A stretch of DNA of 46,029 nucleotides, taken from an uncultured Clostridia bacterium (GTDB taxonomy: Bacteria; Bacillota; Clostridia; Oscillospirales; Acutalibacteraceae). The stretch is from positions 1-46,029 of the forward strand of contig CAMVTS010000015.1 of NCBI GenBank assembly GCA_947170465.1, in the 5' to 3' direction. The notes under the pieces were generated by a model. That model was not told the DNA's origin. It searched no databases and was given only the letters and a program-made list of their open reading frames with translations. A program made the translations under genes and the position numbers. This document shows, piece after piece, positions 1 through 6,798 of this stretch. Numbering within the stretch: the stretch's first letter is position 1; each line of letters opens with the position of its first letter.

Positions 1-28
1 TATCCCACAAATAATCCCAATAAAAAAT

Positions 29-54
29 CGCCCGGCTTGGTATCAAGCCGGGCG
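29..54 (+). terminator. Hairpin, copy 1 of an identical pair
   Basis: An 11-bp GC-rich stem (CGCCCGGCTTG) with a GTAT loop is followed by a T-rich stretch on the plus strand. It probably ends a plus-strand gene lying left of the window. The same hairpin, identical over 28 bases including one flanking T on each side, recurs at 279-304. Confidence 0.6.
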
Positions 55-113
55 TCTGTTTGTCGAAAAACAATATTTGCAAAAAATAGAATGGCATAAT
101 ATTAGGTTCTGAC

Positions 114-222
114 GTAGGGGCGGACCCATGTGTCCGCCCGAGCTGCTTTTTCCTATCTAACCATATCTGCCGTGGAAACGTACGGTTTCCTATCCCGGGC
201 GCACACGCGGGTGCGCCCCTAC
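114..222. repeat. Palindromic element with hairpin ends
   Basis: The ends are perfect inverted repeats, GTAGGGGCG at 114-122 and CGCCCCTAC at 214-222. Each end is also its own hairpin: GGCGGAC pairs with GTCCGCC at the left, and GGGCGCAC pairs with GTGCGCCC at the right. The interior is AT-rich and has no credible gene. Together with the two identical hairpins at 29-54 and 279-304, this is all I see in the gene-free first 317 bases. The build is that of a small non-autonomous mobile palindrome; mobility is inferred. Confidence 0.6.
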
Positions 223-278
223 GATTTTCTCAAACTTTATCCTGTAAAAACAACATTTAGACTTTTTCTACAGTCTGT

Positions 279-304
279 CGCCCGGCTTGGTATCAAGCCG
301 GGCG
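279..304 (+). terminator. Hairpin, copy 2 of an identical pair
   Basis: This is an exact copy of the hairpin at 29-54, followed on the plus strand by TTGTTTATTT. It lies 13 bases beyond the stop codon of the minus-strand Nudix gene, but the minus strand has no U-rich tail after the stem, so it may serve that gene only weakly. Confidence 0.5.
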
Positions 305-317
305 TTGTTTATTTAAT

Positions 318-1013
318 TTAGTTTTTTGAAAACTGAATGGTCAGCTCCGCTTTTTCGATAATCCGCAAATCATTGTCGTAGGAGCACAGCTTGCGCGCCT
401 GCTGCAAGTCTACCCAGATATAGGAGTCGATTTCCTCCTCCTGAATCCTGACGTTATCGGTAAAGGCTCTGGCGAGGAAAAACACCACGCGCTTGCGGAT
501 TTTGCCAAAGGGACTGTACTCGCTGATTTCACGGAATCCGGGCACCAGCGTGACGTCCAGTCCGGTTTCCTCCTTGATTTCGCGGATAGCGGTCTGCTGT
601 TCGGTCTCGCCTTCCTCGATGTGCCCCTTCGGGAAGCTCCAATACCTGCCGTTGTTGTTCTTGACGAGCAGGATTTTGGTGTTCTGCCGCGTCTTGTAGA
701 AGATGATACCGCCGCAGGATTTTTCATAGAGACAACGGATATGTTTGAGCCTGATGTTTTTCAGCTTGGACAGGCGCCTGCGCAGCTCCGGTTCATAGAA
801 CACCTCGCCGTAGGTGGACACAATCGGACGTGAGCCGGCAAGCCCTTCAAATTCAGCAACCGCAATGACAATGCCGTCAAAGTAATCGCGGACTTCCTTG
901 CGCGTCACCACGTAGGCACTCTGATTTCCCGAGCCGTTTGTGCTGACATAGGCGGAATAGAGTCCGTCGCTGATGTTGCCAAAGAGCGAAACCTTGACGT
1001 TATCTGCAATCAT
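318..1013 (-). CDS. Nudix hydrolase with extra N-terminal domain
   Basis: Nudix enzymes hydrolyse nucleoside diphosphates linked to another moiety; the substrate here is unknown. The Nudix box is complete at residues 130-152 (G, then E136, then REIKEETGL), with the metal-binding glutamates of the REUXEEXGU core present. The preceding part is typical (SFPKGHIEEGE). About 95 residues precede the Nudix fold, so the 231-residue protein is longer than a minimal Nudix enzyme; I do not recognise this N-terminal part. It has no signal peptide, so it is cytoplasmic. The start is supported by AAAGGAGG seven bases upstream. It lies 33 bases after the DHHW gene on the same strand, so the two are probably co-transcribed. 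Confidence 0.85.
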   Translation of the reverse strand: MIADNVKVSLFGNISDGLYSAYVSTNGSGNQSAYVVTRKEVRDYFDGIVIAVAEFEGLAGSRPIVSTYGEVFYEPELRRRLSKLKNIRLKHIRCLYEKSCGGIIFYKTRQNTKILLVKNNNGRYWSFPKGHIEEGETEQQTAIREIKEETGLDVTLVPGFREISEYSPFGKIRKRVVFFLARAFTDNVRIQEEEIDSYIWVDLQQARKLCSYDNDLRIIEKAELTIQFSKN

Positions 1014-1046
1014 TGCGCTGCCTCCTTTCGTTAGGGTAAAGCCGGA

Positions 1047-2390
1047 TTAGTCAAACATACCGGTCATGCTGTCGAGCTGAATCTGGGTGTTGGCGCTCAT
1101 AACGCCGTTGACAAAGAGCACGTCGGTAATGCCGTTTTCGGTACAGTAAGCCTGGAAGGACTTGTTGATGTTGTCTCTGAAATAGCGGAAGTCGATGATG
1201 TGGACTTCCTCGTAGTTATTCGTGAAATAGGGCGCCAGGCAGTTGCCGTAGCTCTCCTTGACAATGGCAATCTTTTTGCCCTGTGTGGCGTTTTCGGACT
1301 TGGACTTGAGCACCGTCAGCGGATTGTCGCCGAAGATAAATACGCCGTAGGTCAGGGAGCCTTCCGCTGCGCCCTTGTAGTAAGGCGTGTCGTAGGTCTC
1401 GGTGTTGCCGCCGTCATAGGTCAGATCCATGGTGACGCTGTACGGGAAATCCCAGTAGTGAACGCTGTCCACGTCGAGGTTCGGCGCGGAATTGGAGAAG
1501 CTGCCGGTGAAGCCGTCAATCTGGTTCTCCTTGCAGTCCTTGAGGTTGAGCGCCGGCAGACCGTTGGTATCGGCAAACGCCTTGTAAGCGTAGTAAGCGC
1601 CCAGTCCCGTCCAGTGGTGGTCGGACTTGAAGTAGATGTACTCCTCGTTGTGGTCGGCGAGGTAGTTGTAGGGGTTAATCGCGGTGACGTCCTTGCTCAG
1701 CGCCGCATAAGCCGCCTTGATGCTGTCCGCCTGAGAGGTGGAGGTGATCTCACCGGATTTGAGACGCTGCGGCAAACCGAACTCGGTGTGGTTCGGGATA
1801 ATCATATCGTAAACCGTGATGCCGGGCAGCTTGGCTGCGAGCGTATTAATCGTATTGGCGTAGGTCTTGGAGCGCTCATCGTCGCCGCCGAAGAGCTCGT
1901 ATCCGGTCTTGTTCCAGACGTAAATTGCGTAGTACAGCTCGCCGTTGGTGTTGTCGTCCTTAATCACCGGCGTTTTGAAGTAGCTCGGTGACAAATCCTG
2001 CTGATTGACCGCCTGCGCCGATGGCTCCGAGGAGGTCGCCGCCGGATTGACGGAAGCCTGCTGCTGCTTGGTATCAGTGGAAATACTGGAAGTTTCGGGC
2101 TTTTTGCCGGAAGAGGAGCAGGAGCAGCCCCTGATCATCAGCGAGAACATCAGAATGATAAATACCACAATCAGAATGCCGGCGCCGATGATAATCGCTC
2201 GGTTTCTCAGACGGCGTTTGCGCTGCGCCTCGCGTCTTCTGCGGGCAATAGCGGCGTCACGGTATACCGGACGGCTGCCGGACGTATCCTGCGAACGGTT
2301 TTGTTGAGGACGGCGCTGCTGCTGAGCGCGCCGGCGGCGTTCCTGTGATAAACTCTCGTCAAAATTGTCTAAATCAAAACGATCAACCAT
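1047..2390 (-). CDS. Membrane-anchored DHHW-family protein
   Basis: The 447-residue protein starts with about 60 cytoplasmic residues rich in Arg and Gln. One membrane helix follows at about residues 65-87, then a Cys/Ser patch and a low-complexity Ser/Thr/Gln linker. The extracellular domain contains SDHHWTGLGAYYAY, the signature of the DHHW family, which is related to SGNH/AlgX-like acyl-esterases acting on cell-surface polysaccharides. Activity and substrate are inferred only. I chose the ATG at 2390 over an in-frame start 12 codons upstream because GGAGGT lies nine bases before it. A sigma-A promoter lies at 2445-2473. The downstream Nudix gene is probably in the same transcript. Confidence 0.8.
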   Translation of the reverse strand: MVDRFDLDNFDESLSQERRRRAQQQRRPQQNRSQDTSGSRPVYRDAAIARRRREAQRKRRLRNRAIIIGAGILIVVFIILMFSLMIRGCSCSSSGKKPETSSISTDTKQQQASVNPAATSSEPSAQAVNQQDLSPSYFKTPVIKDDNTNGELYYAIYVWNKTGYELFGGDDERSKTYANTINTLAAKLPGITVYDMIIPNHTEFGLPQRLKSGEITSTSQADSIKAAYAALSKDVTAINPYNYLADHNEEYIYFKSDHHWTGLGAYYAYKAFADTNGLPALNLKDCKENQIDGFTGSFSNSAPNLDVDSVHYWDFPYSVTMDLTYDGGNTETYDTPYYKGAAEGSLTYGVFIFGDNPLTVLKSKSENATQGKKIAIVKESYGNCLAPYFTNNYEEVHIIDFRYFRDNINKSFQAYCTENGITDVLFVNGVMSANTQIQLDSMTGMFD

Positions 2391-2444
2391 GAAGAAAGCA
2401 CCTCCGAATAATGGATTTTTCGTCAAAAAAAGTCATATATCATT

Positions 2445-2473
2445 ATTATACAACACTTTTATTCCAAACACAA
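2445..2473 (-). promoter_or_regulatory. Sigma-A promoter for DHHW and Nudix genes
   Basis: On the minus strand TTGTGT (2468-2473) and TATAAT (2445-2450) are separated by 17 bases. The -10 is perfect. It lies between the stop of the glycosylase gene and the DHHW start. Confidence 0.7.
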
Positions 2474-2476
2474 CAT

Positions 2477-3319
2477 TTATTTTTCAAGTTTTTTATTTTC
2501 TGCGAACAGCTCCGGATGCATGCGGCTGTAATGGAAGATATATTGCTGCGCGATGCCGGCGTATTCGCCGAAATCCGCCGGGGACATGCCGGGAAAGAGC
2601 GTTGCCAGCGCGCGCTTCATCCAAACGTCCACCGGAAACGCCTCAATCCGGTGCAGACCGAACAGCAGGGTACAGTCGGCAACCTTCACGCCAACGCCGG
2701 TGATTTTCATCAGCTCTTTTTGCGCCTCCTCATAGGGCAGGCGGCGACAGTTTTCGAGAACCACCTCACCCGAGGCGACCTTTTGCGCCGCGTCAACCAG
2801 ATAACGCGCACGGAAACCGGCACGCAGCGGCGCTAAATCCTCCGGCGTGAGCGCCGCCATGCGCTCCGCTGTCGGAAAGGCATAGCCGCCGTCGATTGGC
2901 TCGCCGAAGTGCTCGCACAGGCGGCTGACAATGCCCTTGATACGCTTGATGTTGTTATTCTGCGAAATGATGAAGGTGCACAGCGCCTCATACGGCTCCT
3001 GACGGAGAATCCGGATACCCGGCGCGTACTGCGCGGCTTCCTTTAAAACAGGGTGCAGTCCGCTGATTTGCCGGCGTACCATGCCGTAATCGAGACCAAG
3101 GTCAAAATAATCGTGCCAGAGCGCTTCATCCTCTTTCGGCGCGTTATGAATGGTTAAACGACCGCCGTCAAGCGATACGTTGACGCTTTTTCCGAAGGCG
3201 ACACCGGAAAAGGAGCCGTCCGGCTGCCGCGTCCAGCGGAAGCTCTGACCGCAGTCGAGGGTCTGGGCAAGGTCAAGGTCGGTGACATTGGAGATAATCA
3301 AAGAGTGTGTCATAAGCAT
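2477..3319 (-). CDS. ogg: 8-oxoguanine DNA glycosylase, Ogg1 type
   Basis: This base-excision repair enzyme removes 8-oxoguanine and nicks the abasic site. The N-terminal part has the Ogg1/AlkA beta domain (LDCGQSFRW at about 22-29). The helix-hairpin-helix motif ITGVGVKVADC carries catalytic lysine K212, and FPVDVW carries catalytic aspartate D231. ISQNNNIKRI is also typical of the family. The length, 280 residues, fits bacterial Ogg proteins such as that of Clostridium acetobutylicum. The start is uncertain: ATGs at 3319 and 3313 both lack a clear ribosome binding site. With endonuclease III at 4949-5596 it gives the locus two HhH-GPD repair enzymes. Confidence 0.9.
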   Translation of the reverse strand: MLMTHSLIISNVTDLDLAQTLDCGQSFRWTRQPDGSFSGVAFGKSVNVSLDGGRLTIHNAPKEDEALWHDYFDLGLDYGMVRRQISGLHPVLKEAAQYAPGIRILRQEPYEALCTFIISQNNNIKRIKGIVSRLCEHFGEPIDGGYAFPTAERMAALTPEDLAPLRAGFRARYLVDAAQKVASGEVVLENCRRLPYEEAQKELMKITGVGVKVADCTLLFGLHRIEAFPVDVWMKRALATLFPGMSPADFGEYAGIAQQYIFHYSRMHPELFAENKKLEK

Positions 3320-3363
3320 GTACTGTAATTCGTAAAAAACATCTATCCAAACACGGATATTTG

Positions 3364-3372
3364 TGTTATACT
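3364..3372 (+). promoter_or_regulatory. Extended -10 promoter for DUF6062-like gene
   Basis: TGTTATACT is an extended -10 (TGnTATACT) 27 bases upstream of the start codon. No good -35 is visible at the expected distance. Confidence 0.5.
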
Positions 3373-3399
3373 AAAAGAAAAGGCTTAGGAGTTTTTGAA

Positions 3400-4095
3400 A
3401 TGAAAAAGACGATTGTTACCATCCCCATCAGCGAAATCTTCGGTCCGAAATGCGGCTGTCCGTTCTGCCGCATGGAAAGTATGCTGGAGGAACGGTACGT
3501 GGAATACATAGTCGGCGACGCGATGATGGAGCCGAGTATCCGCGTGGCAACCAACAAGCTGGGCTTCTGTCACCGGCATTTTTCCAAGATGTTCCGGAAG
3601 GGTCAGAAGCTGCCCAACGCGCTGCTGCTGGAAACACACCTGCAGGAAATCTTTGACAACTGCATGCCCAAAAATCCCGGCGGCAAACCCGACAAAAAGA
3701 AGCTGGAAGCGATTAAGCAGACACTTTCTTCCTGCTTTGTCTGCGAGCGCATGGAAAAAGGCATGGTGCACCTGACAGGCGCTGTACTCAGCGAATGGGC
3801 AAAGGGAGGCGACTTCCGCACGCTTTTCAGCGAACAGGAATATATCTGTCTGAAGCACTATGTATTCGTATTGGAAGCGGCAGCCGGAAAAGGCGGATTA
3901 CCCTCAAAGCTGCTCGGCGATTTCAACGCCGACGCCACCAATCTGACGAAAAACTATCTGCAGTCGCTCAACGAGGACGTGGCGGATTTTGTCGCCATGT
4001 TCGACTACCGCAACCGCGACAAGGAATGGGGCAAGTCGATTGACGTAATTGAGAGAAGTATTGCGTTCCTCACCGGAGAGAAGCCGGAGGAATAA
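3400..4095 (+). CDS. DUF6062-like Cys/His-rich protein
   Basis: The function is unknown. The 231-residue protein has clustered cysteines near its start (CGCPFCRMES), then GFCHRHF at about 55 and a second pair, CFVCERM, at about 125. This arrangement suggests metal binding and resembles the DUF6062 family of Clostridia; I assign the family from recalled pattern, not a search. There is no signal peptide or membrane helix, so it is probably cytoplasmic. The ATG at 3400 follows TTAGGAG by eight bases and is preferred over an in-frame start 13 codons upstream. The gene is transcribed divergently from the glycosylase and ends against a heptamer-type repeat. Confidence 0.7.
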   Translation: MKKTIVTIPISEIFGPKCGCPFCRMESMLEERYVEYIVGDAMMEPSIRVATNKLGFCHRHFSKMFRKGQKLPNALLLETHLQEIFDNCMPKNPGGKPDKKKLEAIKQTLSSCFVCERMEKGMVHLTGAVLSEWAKGGDFRTLFSEQEYICLKHYVFVLEAAAGKGGLPSKLLGDFNADATNLTKNYLQSLNEDVADFVAMFDYRNRDKEWGKSIDVIERSIAFLTGEKPEE

Positions 4096-4160
4096 GTGAT
4101 TAGCGGCAAGTGAAACAACGGAAGTGTTCTGCTTGACTTATCTGACCACTAATTTCTCCA
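4094..4160. repeat. Degenerate heptamer palindrome between convergent genes
   Basis: The left arm (4094-4113) reads AAGTGATTAGCGGCAAGTGA. The right arm, read on the minus strand from about 4157, is ATTAGTGGTCAGATAAGTC, a diverged match. It has the 7-nt periodicity of the elements at 20946, 24913 and 37719. The left arm begins at the DUF6062-like stop codon, and the right arm runs into the last codons of the HAD phosphatase gene. It could act as a bidirectional terminator. This is the weakest member of the family. Confidence 0.4.
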
Positions 4161-4959
4161 CCAGCTCCGCGATGCCGTCGTTGTCGTTGGTATCCACAAT
4201 CATATCCGCCGCGTCAAGGCATTTGGGCGTGGCATTGCGGACCGCCGCGCCGGTTCCGGCAAATAAAAGCATATCCACGTCGTTGTCGGCATTGCCGGCA
4301 GCGGCGGTATTTTTTTGGTCAATTTGGAGAAGCTCACACAGCCTGCGGACGGCGTTTGCCTTGGTGGCGGTGCCGTTCATAAACTCCACAAAATTCCGCG
4401 ACGAGCTGGTGATATACACGTCCGGCACCGCTTTTTCAAGCGAATCCCAGAGGTGCTCGCGCAGGCGCTTGTCGGTGCAGACAAATTCAATGCTGTCCAG
4501 GCAGTGGCTGTTTTTCTCAATGAAGCCGCGCATATCGTCACACGCGTCACGCGAGCCGCGGACATAATCTATGTACGCCTCACTGCACCCGTAGCGCACG
4601 GGGTCGTCATAGTAGCGGCGGTCGGTGCAGGTCTCGCCGTCGAGAAACGCCTCCCATATCAGGTCGTGCGCCGCAGTGAGCGCCAAGATTTTTTGAACGT
4701 CCCGGGAGGCGAGCGTATCGGAATAAATCCGCTTATCGCGGTGATAAATCGCCGCGCCGTTGGAGGCTATCACGTAATCCACACCGTCAATTGCCAGAAT
4801 CTCCTTTGGCATGGAGCCAAACGGTCTGCCGCTGGCAACGGCAACCTCGATGCCGCTTTGGGCGGCTTTTTCAATCGCCCTTCTGACCACCGGCGAAAGG
4901 GTGTTATCCGAGCGCAGGACGGTGCCGTCCAAGTCGAGCGCCAGCAGCTTAACGTCCAT
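4138..4959 (-). CDS. Cof-type HAD phosphatase
   Basis: This belongs to the HAD superfamily class IIB (Cof, COG0561), which dephosphorylates sugar phosphates or similar metabolites; the substrate cannot be told. Motif I is DLDGT with nucleophile D9 and acid/base D11, followed by VASGRP (motif II). Motif IV is GNADNDVDML near residue 230. The cap domain occupies roughly residues 85-190. At 273 residues it is of normal length. Its start overlaps the end of the endonuclease III gene by 11 bases, so the two are translationally coupled. Confidence 0.88.
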   Translation of the reverse strand: MDVKLLALDLDGTVLRSDNTLSPVVRRAIEKAAQSGIEVAVASGRPFGSMPKEILAIDGVDYVIASNGAAIYHRDKRIYSDTLASRDVQKILALTAAHDLIWEAFLDGETCTDRRYYDDPVRYGCSEAYIDYVRGSRDACDDMRGFIEKNSHCLDSIEFVCTDKRLREHLWDSLEKAVPDVYITSSSRNFVEFMNGTATKANAVRRLCELLQIDQKNTAAAGNADNDVDMLLFAGTGAAVRNATPKCLDAADMIVDTNDNDGIAELVEKLVVR

Positions 4960-5596
4960 GTTTCAGCTCCTTCACGCCGGTACGGCAAAAGCCGTTCATG
5001 CAGCAATCCGCGCATTTGGGAGAGCGCGCCGTACAGACGGCTCTGCCGTGCAGCACCAAGCGGTGGCAGAAGTCGTTGCTCTCCTCGGGCGGCAGCAGCT
5101 TTTTGAGCGCCATTTCTATCTTCTTCTGGTCGGTTTCCTTATGTAAGCCGAGCTTGGCGGTAATGCGGATACAGTGGGTATCCACCACGACCGCAGGCTT
5201 GCCGAACACGTCGCCGCAAATCAGGTTGGCGGTCTTTCTGCCTACGCCGGGCAGGGTGGTGAGCTGTTCAATCGTATCGGGCACCTCACCGCCGAAGTTA
5301 TCGCGGAGCATTTGCGCCATGGCGACAATATCGCGCGATTTTGTCTTGTAGAGACCGCAGCTTTTGATATATTCCGCCACCTCCTCCACCGATGCGTCCG
5401 CAAAGCTGTCCACATCCGGAAAGCATTCAAACAGCGCCGGCGTGACGAGATTGACGCGCGCGTCGGTGCACTGCGCCGAGAGCCTGGTCGCAATCAACAG
5501 CTGCAAGGGCGTGCGGTAGGTCAGAGAACACCGCGCGTCGGGATATTCCTCTTTGAGCGCCTGCACCGCCGCAAGCGCGATTTGTTGTTTTGTCAT
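4949..5596 (-). CDS. nth: Endonuclease III (DNA glycosylase/AP lyase)
   Basis: The enzyme excises oxidised pyrimidines and cleaves the abasic site. LPGVGRKTAN carries catalytic lysine K121, and VVVDTH carries D139. The C-terminal [4Fe-4S] ligands are C188, C195, C198 and C204 in the canonical C-x6-C-x2-C-x5-C spacing. The length, 215 residues, is normal. The promoter at 5628-5656 is divergent from that of the HAD gene and shares its -35 hexamer. The HAD phosphatase overlaps its 3' end. Confidence 0.95.
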   Translation of the reverse strand: MTKQQIALAAVQALKEEYPDARCSLTYRTPLQLLIATRLSAQCTDARVNLVTPALFECFPDVDSFADASVEEVAEYIKSCGLYKTKSRDIVAMAQMLRDNFGGEVPDTIEQLTTLPGVGRKTANLICGDVFGKPAVVVDTHCIRITAKLGLHKETDQKKIEMALKKLLPPEESNDFCHRLVLHGRAVCTARSPKCADCCMNGFCRTGVKELKHGR

Positions 5597-5627
5597 AAGA
5601 CACCTCTGTTTTTCGACGATATATTTT

Positions 5628-5679
5628 ATCTTATCATATTTTTCGACCTATTGCAATCGGAAGAAATAACTGGTAGAAT
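5628..5679. promoter_or_regulatory. Divergent promoters sharing one -35 hexamer
   Basis: TTGCAA at 5651-5656 is self-complementary. Rightward it pairs with TAGAAT (5674-5679) after 17 bases, serving the HAD gene. Leftward it pairs with TAAGAT (5628-5633 on the minus strand), also after 17 bases, serving nth. RNA polymerase could use the same -35 in only one direction at a time. Confidence 0.6.
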
Positions 5680-5706
5680 AGAAGCAGCAAACATAGGAGG
5701 CAGGCT

Positions 5707-6435
5707 ATGTATCAGAATTACATCTTTGATTTATACGGCACCCTTGTTGACATCCGCACCGACGAATGGCAGGCGCAGCTGTGGAAAAAGCTGCAGCTTC
5801 TCTACAGCTACCACGGCGCGAGCTATGCTTATCAGGAAATCAAGCAAGCCTACGGCAGACTGGTAGACAAGGAAAAGGCCGCCGTCCGCCGCCGTCATCC
5901 GGAATACACTGTGATTGACATTAAAATAGAAAAGGTGTTCCGCGCCATGTTCGCCGAAAAGGGCGTGAAGCCCTCCAAGTCGCTGATTGCCTTTATCGCG
6001 GAAGCCTTCCGCTGCTTCTCCACCAAACAACTTAAGCTCTATGACGGTGTTCTCGACTTGCTCGGCACGCTCAAGGCAAAGGGCAAGCACATCTATCTGC
6101 TCTCCAACGCCCAGCGCGGCTTCACCGAAAACGAGCTGAACGCGCTCGGACTCACGCCGTATTTTGACGGTATCGTCATCAGCTCCGACGAGGAGTGTTC
6201 CAAGCCGGACGGTCATTATTTTGAAATCCTGTTCCGTCGCTATGGACTGAAAAAGAGCGAATCCATCATGATTGGCAACGACTATCTCGCCGATATCGGC
6301 GGCGCCGCTGACTTCGGCATTGACAGCCTGTATATTCATCAGGCGATTTCGCCGGAAATCGACGGCGAGCTGCGGAGTCAGTACGCCATCATGGACGGTG
6401 ACGTTTTCAAAATAAAAGAACTGATTGTGAAATAA
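5707..6435 (+). CDS. HAD hydrolase, subfamily IA, DxYGT variant
   Basis: The Rossmann-type HAD fold is clear: motif I FDLYGTL with nucleophile D8, motif II LLSNAQ, the motif III lysine in SKPDGHYF, and motif IV GNDYLADIGGA. The usual second aspartate of motif I is tyrosine (Y10), as in haloacid dehalogenases and some Firmicutes HAD proteins, so the general acid differs from standard phosphatases. The substrate is unknown. It has 242 residues and no signal peptide. AGGAGG lies six bases upstream of the ATG. A strong hairpin follows the stop codon. Confidence 0.85.
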   Translation: MYQNYIFDLYGTLVDIRTDEWQAQLWKKLQLLYSYHGASYAYQEIKQAYGRLVDKEKAAVRRRHPEYTVIDIKIEKVFRAMFAEKGVKPSKSLIAFIAEAFRCFSTKQLKLYDGVLDLLGTLKAKGKHIYLLSNAQRGFTENELNALGLTPYFDGIVISSDEECSKPDGHYFEILFRRYGLKKSESIMIGNDYLADIGGAADFGIDSLYIHQAISPEIDGELRSQYAIMDGDVFKIKELIVK

Positions 6436-6442
6436 TCACGCG

Positions 6443-6477
6443 CACCCCGGAAACACTAATTCCGGGGTGATTTTTTT
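6443..6477 (+). terminator. Rho-independent terminator after HAD gene
   Basis: A 10-bp stem (CACCCCGGAA with TTCCGGGGTG), a 7-base loop and seven T residues form a strong terminator. The right arm contains GGGGTG, which is also the only plausible ribosome binding site of the small gene that starts at the end of the T-run. Confidence 0.85.
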
Positions 6478-6631
6478 GAAGAAAAGAAAACAAAAATCCG
6501 TTGATGACATTATTGACGAGATGAACCTTGTCTCCGCCACCGAATACACCGGCATGATTCCGGCAAATCCTGAGCAGGCGTACGAGGACGAGGAATACGA
6601 GGCGGACGAACATCCGGACAGTATTCTGTAA
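6476..6631 (+). CDS. Small acidic protein, TTG start
   Basis: An unrecognised 51-residue ORF begins with LKKRKQKS and ends in a Glu/Asp-rich tail (YEDEEYEADEHPDSIL). The middle part, DEMNLVSATEYTGMIP, looks like a structured conserved core and recalls small proteins of Ruminococcaceae containing EMTGL-like segments, but I cannot name the family. TTG at 6476 has GGGGTG six bases upstream, inside the terminator hairpin. The alternative ATG at 6521 would delete the basic N-terminus and has no obvious ribosome binding site. It has no membrane helix. Confidence 0.55.
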   Translation: MKKRKQKSVDDIIDEMNLVSATEYTGMIPANPEQAYEDEEYEADEHPDSIL

Positions 6632-6648
6632 GGCGCTTAACGCGCCTT
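6630..6648 (+). terminator. Short hairpin after small gene
   Basis: AAGGCGC and GCGCCTT form a 7-bp stem with loop TTAAC, starting on the stop codon. No continuous T-run follows, so termination would be weak. Confidence 0.35.
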
Positions 6649-6715
6649 ACATAACGTCTTTCGTTTTCGTGATTTCCTATAAATTCAGCCACAGGAATTT
6701 AGCTATGTTACATAA

Positions 6716-6743
6716 TTGATATTTTGCGAAAAACCGGTATAAT
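6716..6743 (+). promoter_or_regulatory. Sigma-A promoter for the secreted amylase
   Basis: TTGATA (6716-6721) and TATAAT (6738-6743) are separated by 16 bases. Transcription would start near 6750, giving a leader of about 50 bases before the TTG start. No catabolite-response operator is obvious. Confidence 0.75.
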
Positions 6744-6798
6744 TAAAGTAGGTAGATATGTACCTTTGCCAATTTTATTTAGAAAGGAAGTTTTGAAA

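Noticed and set aside
130..321. 63-residue plus-strand ORF at the left edge
   Set aside because: It runs through the palindromic element and the second hairpin, has no ribosome binding site, and its composition is explained by the repeats.
1200..1991. 263-residue plus-strand ORF opposite the DHHW gene
   Set aside because: Composition is Val/Gly/Arg-rich as expected of an antisense shadow; the minus strand has a ribosome binding site, promoter and family motif.
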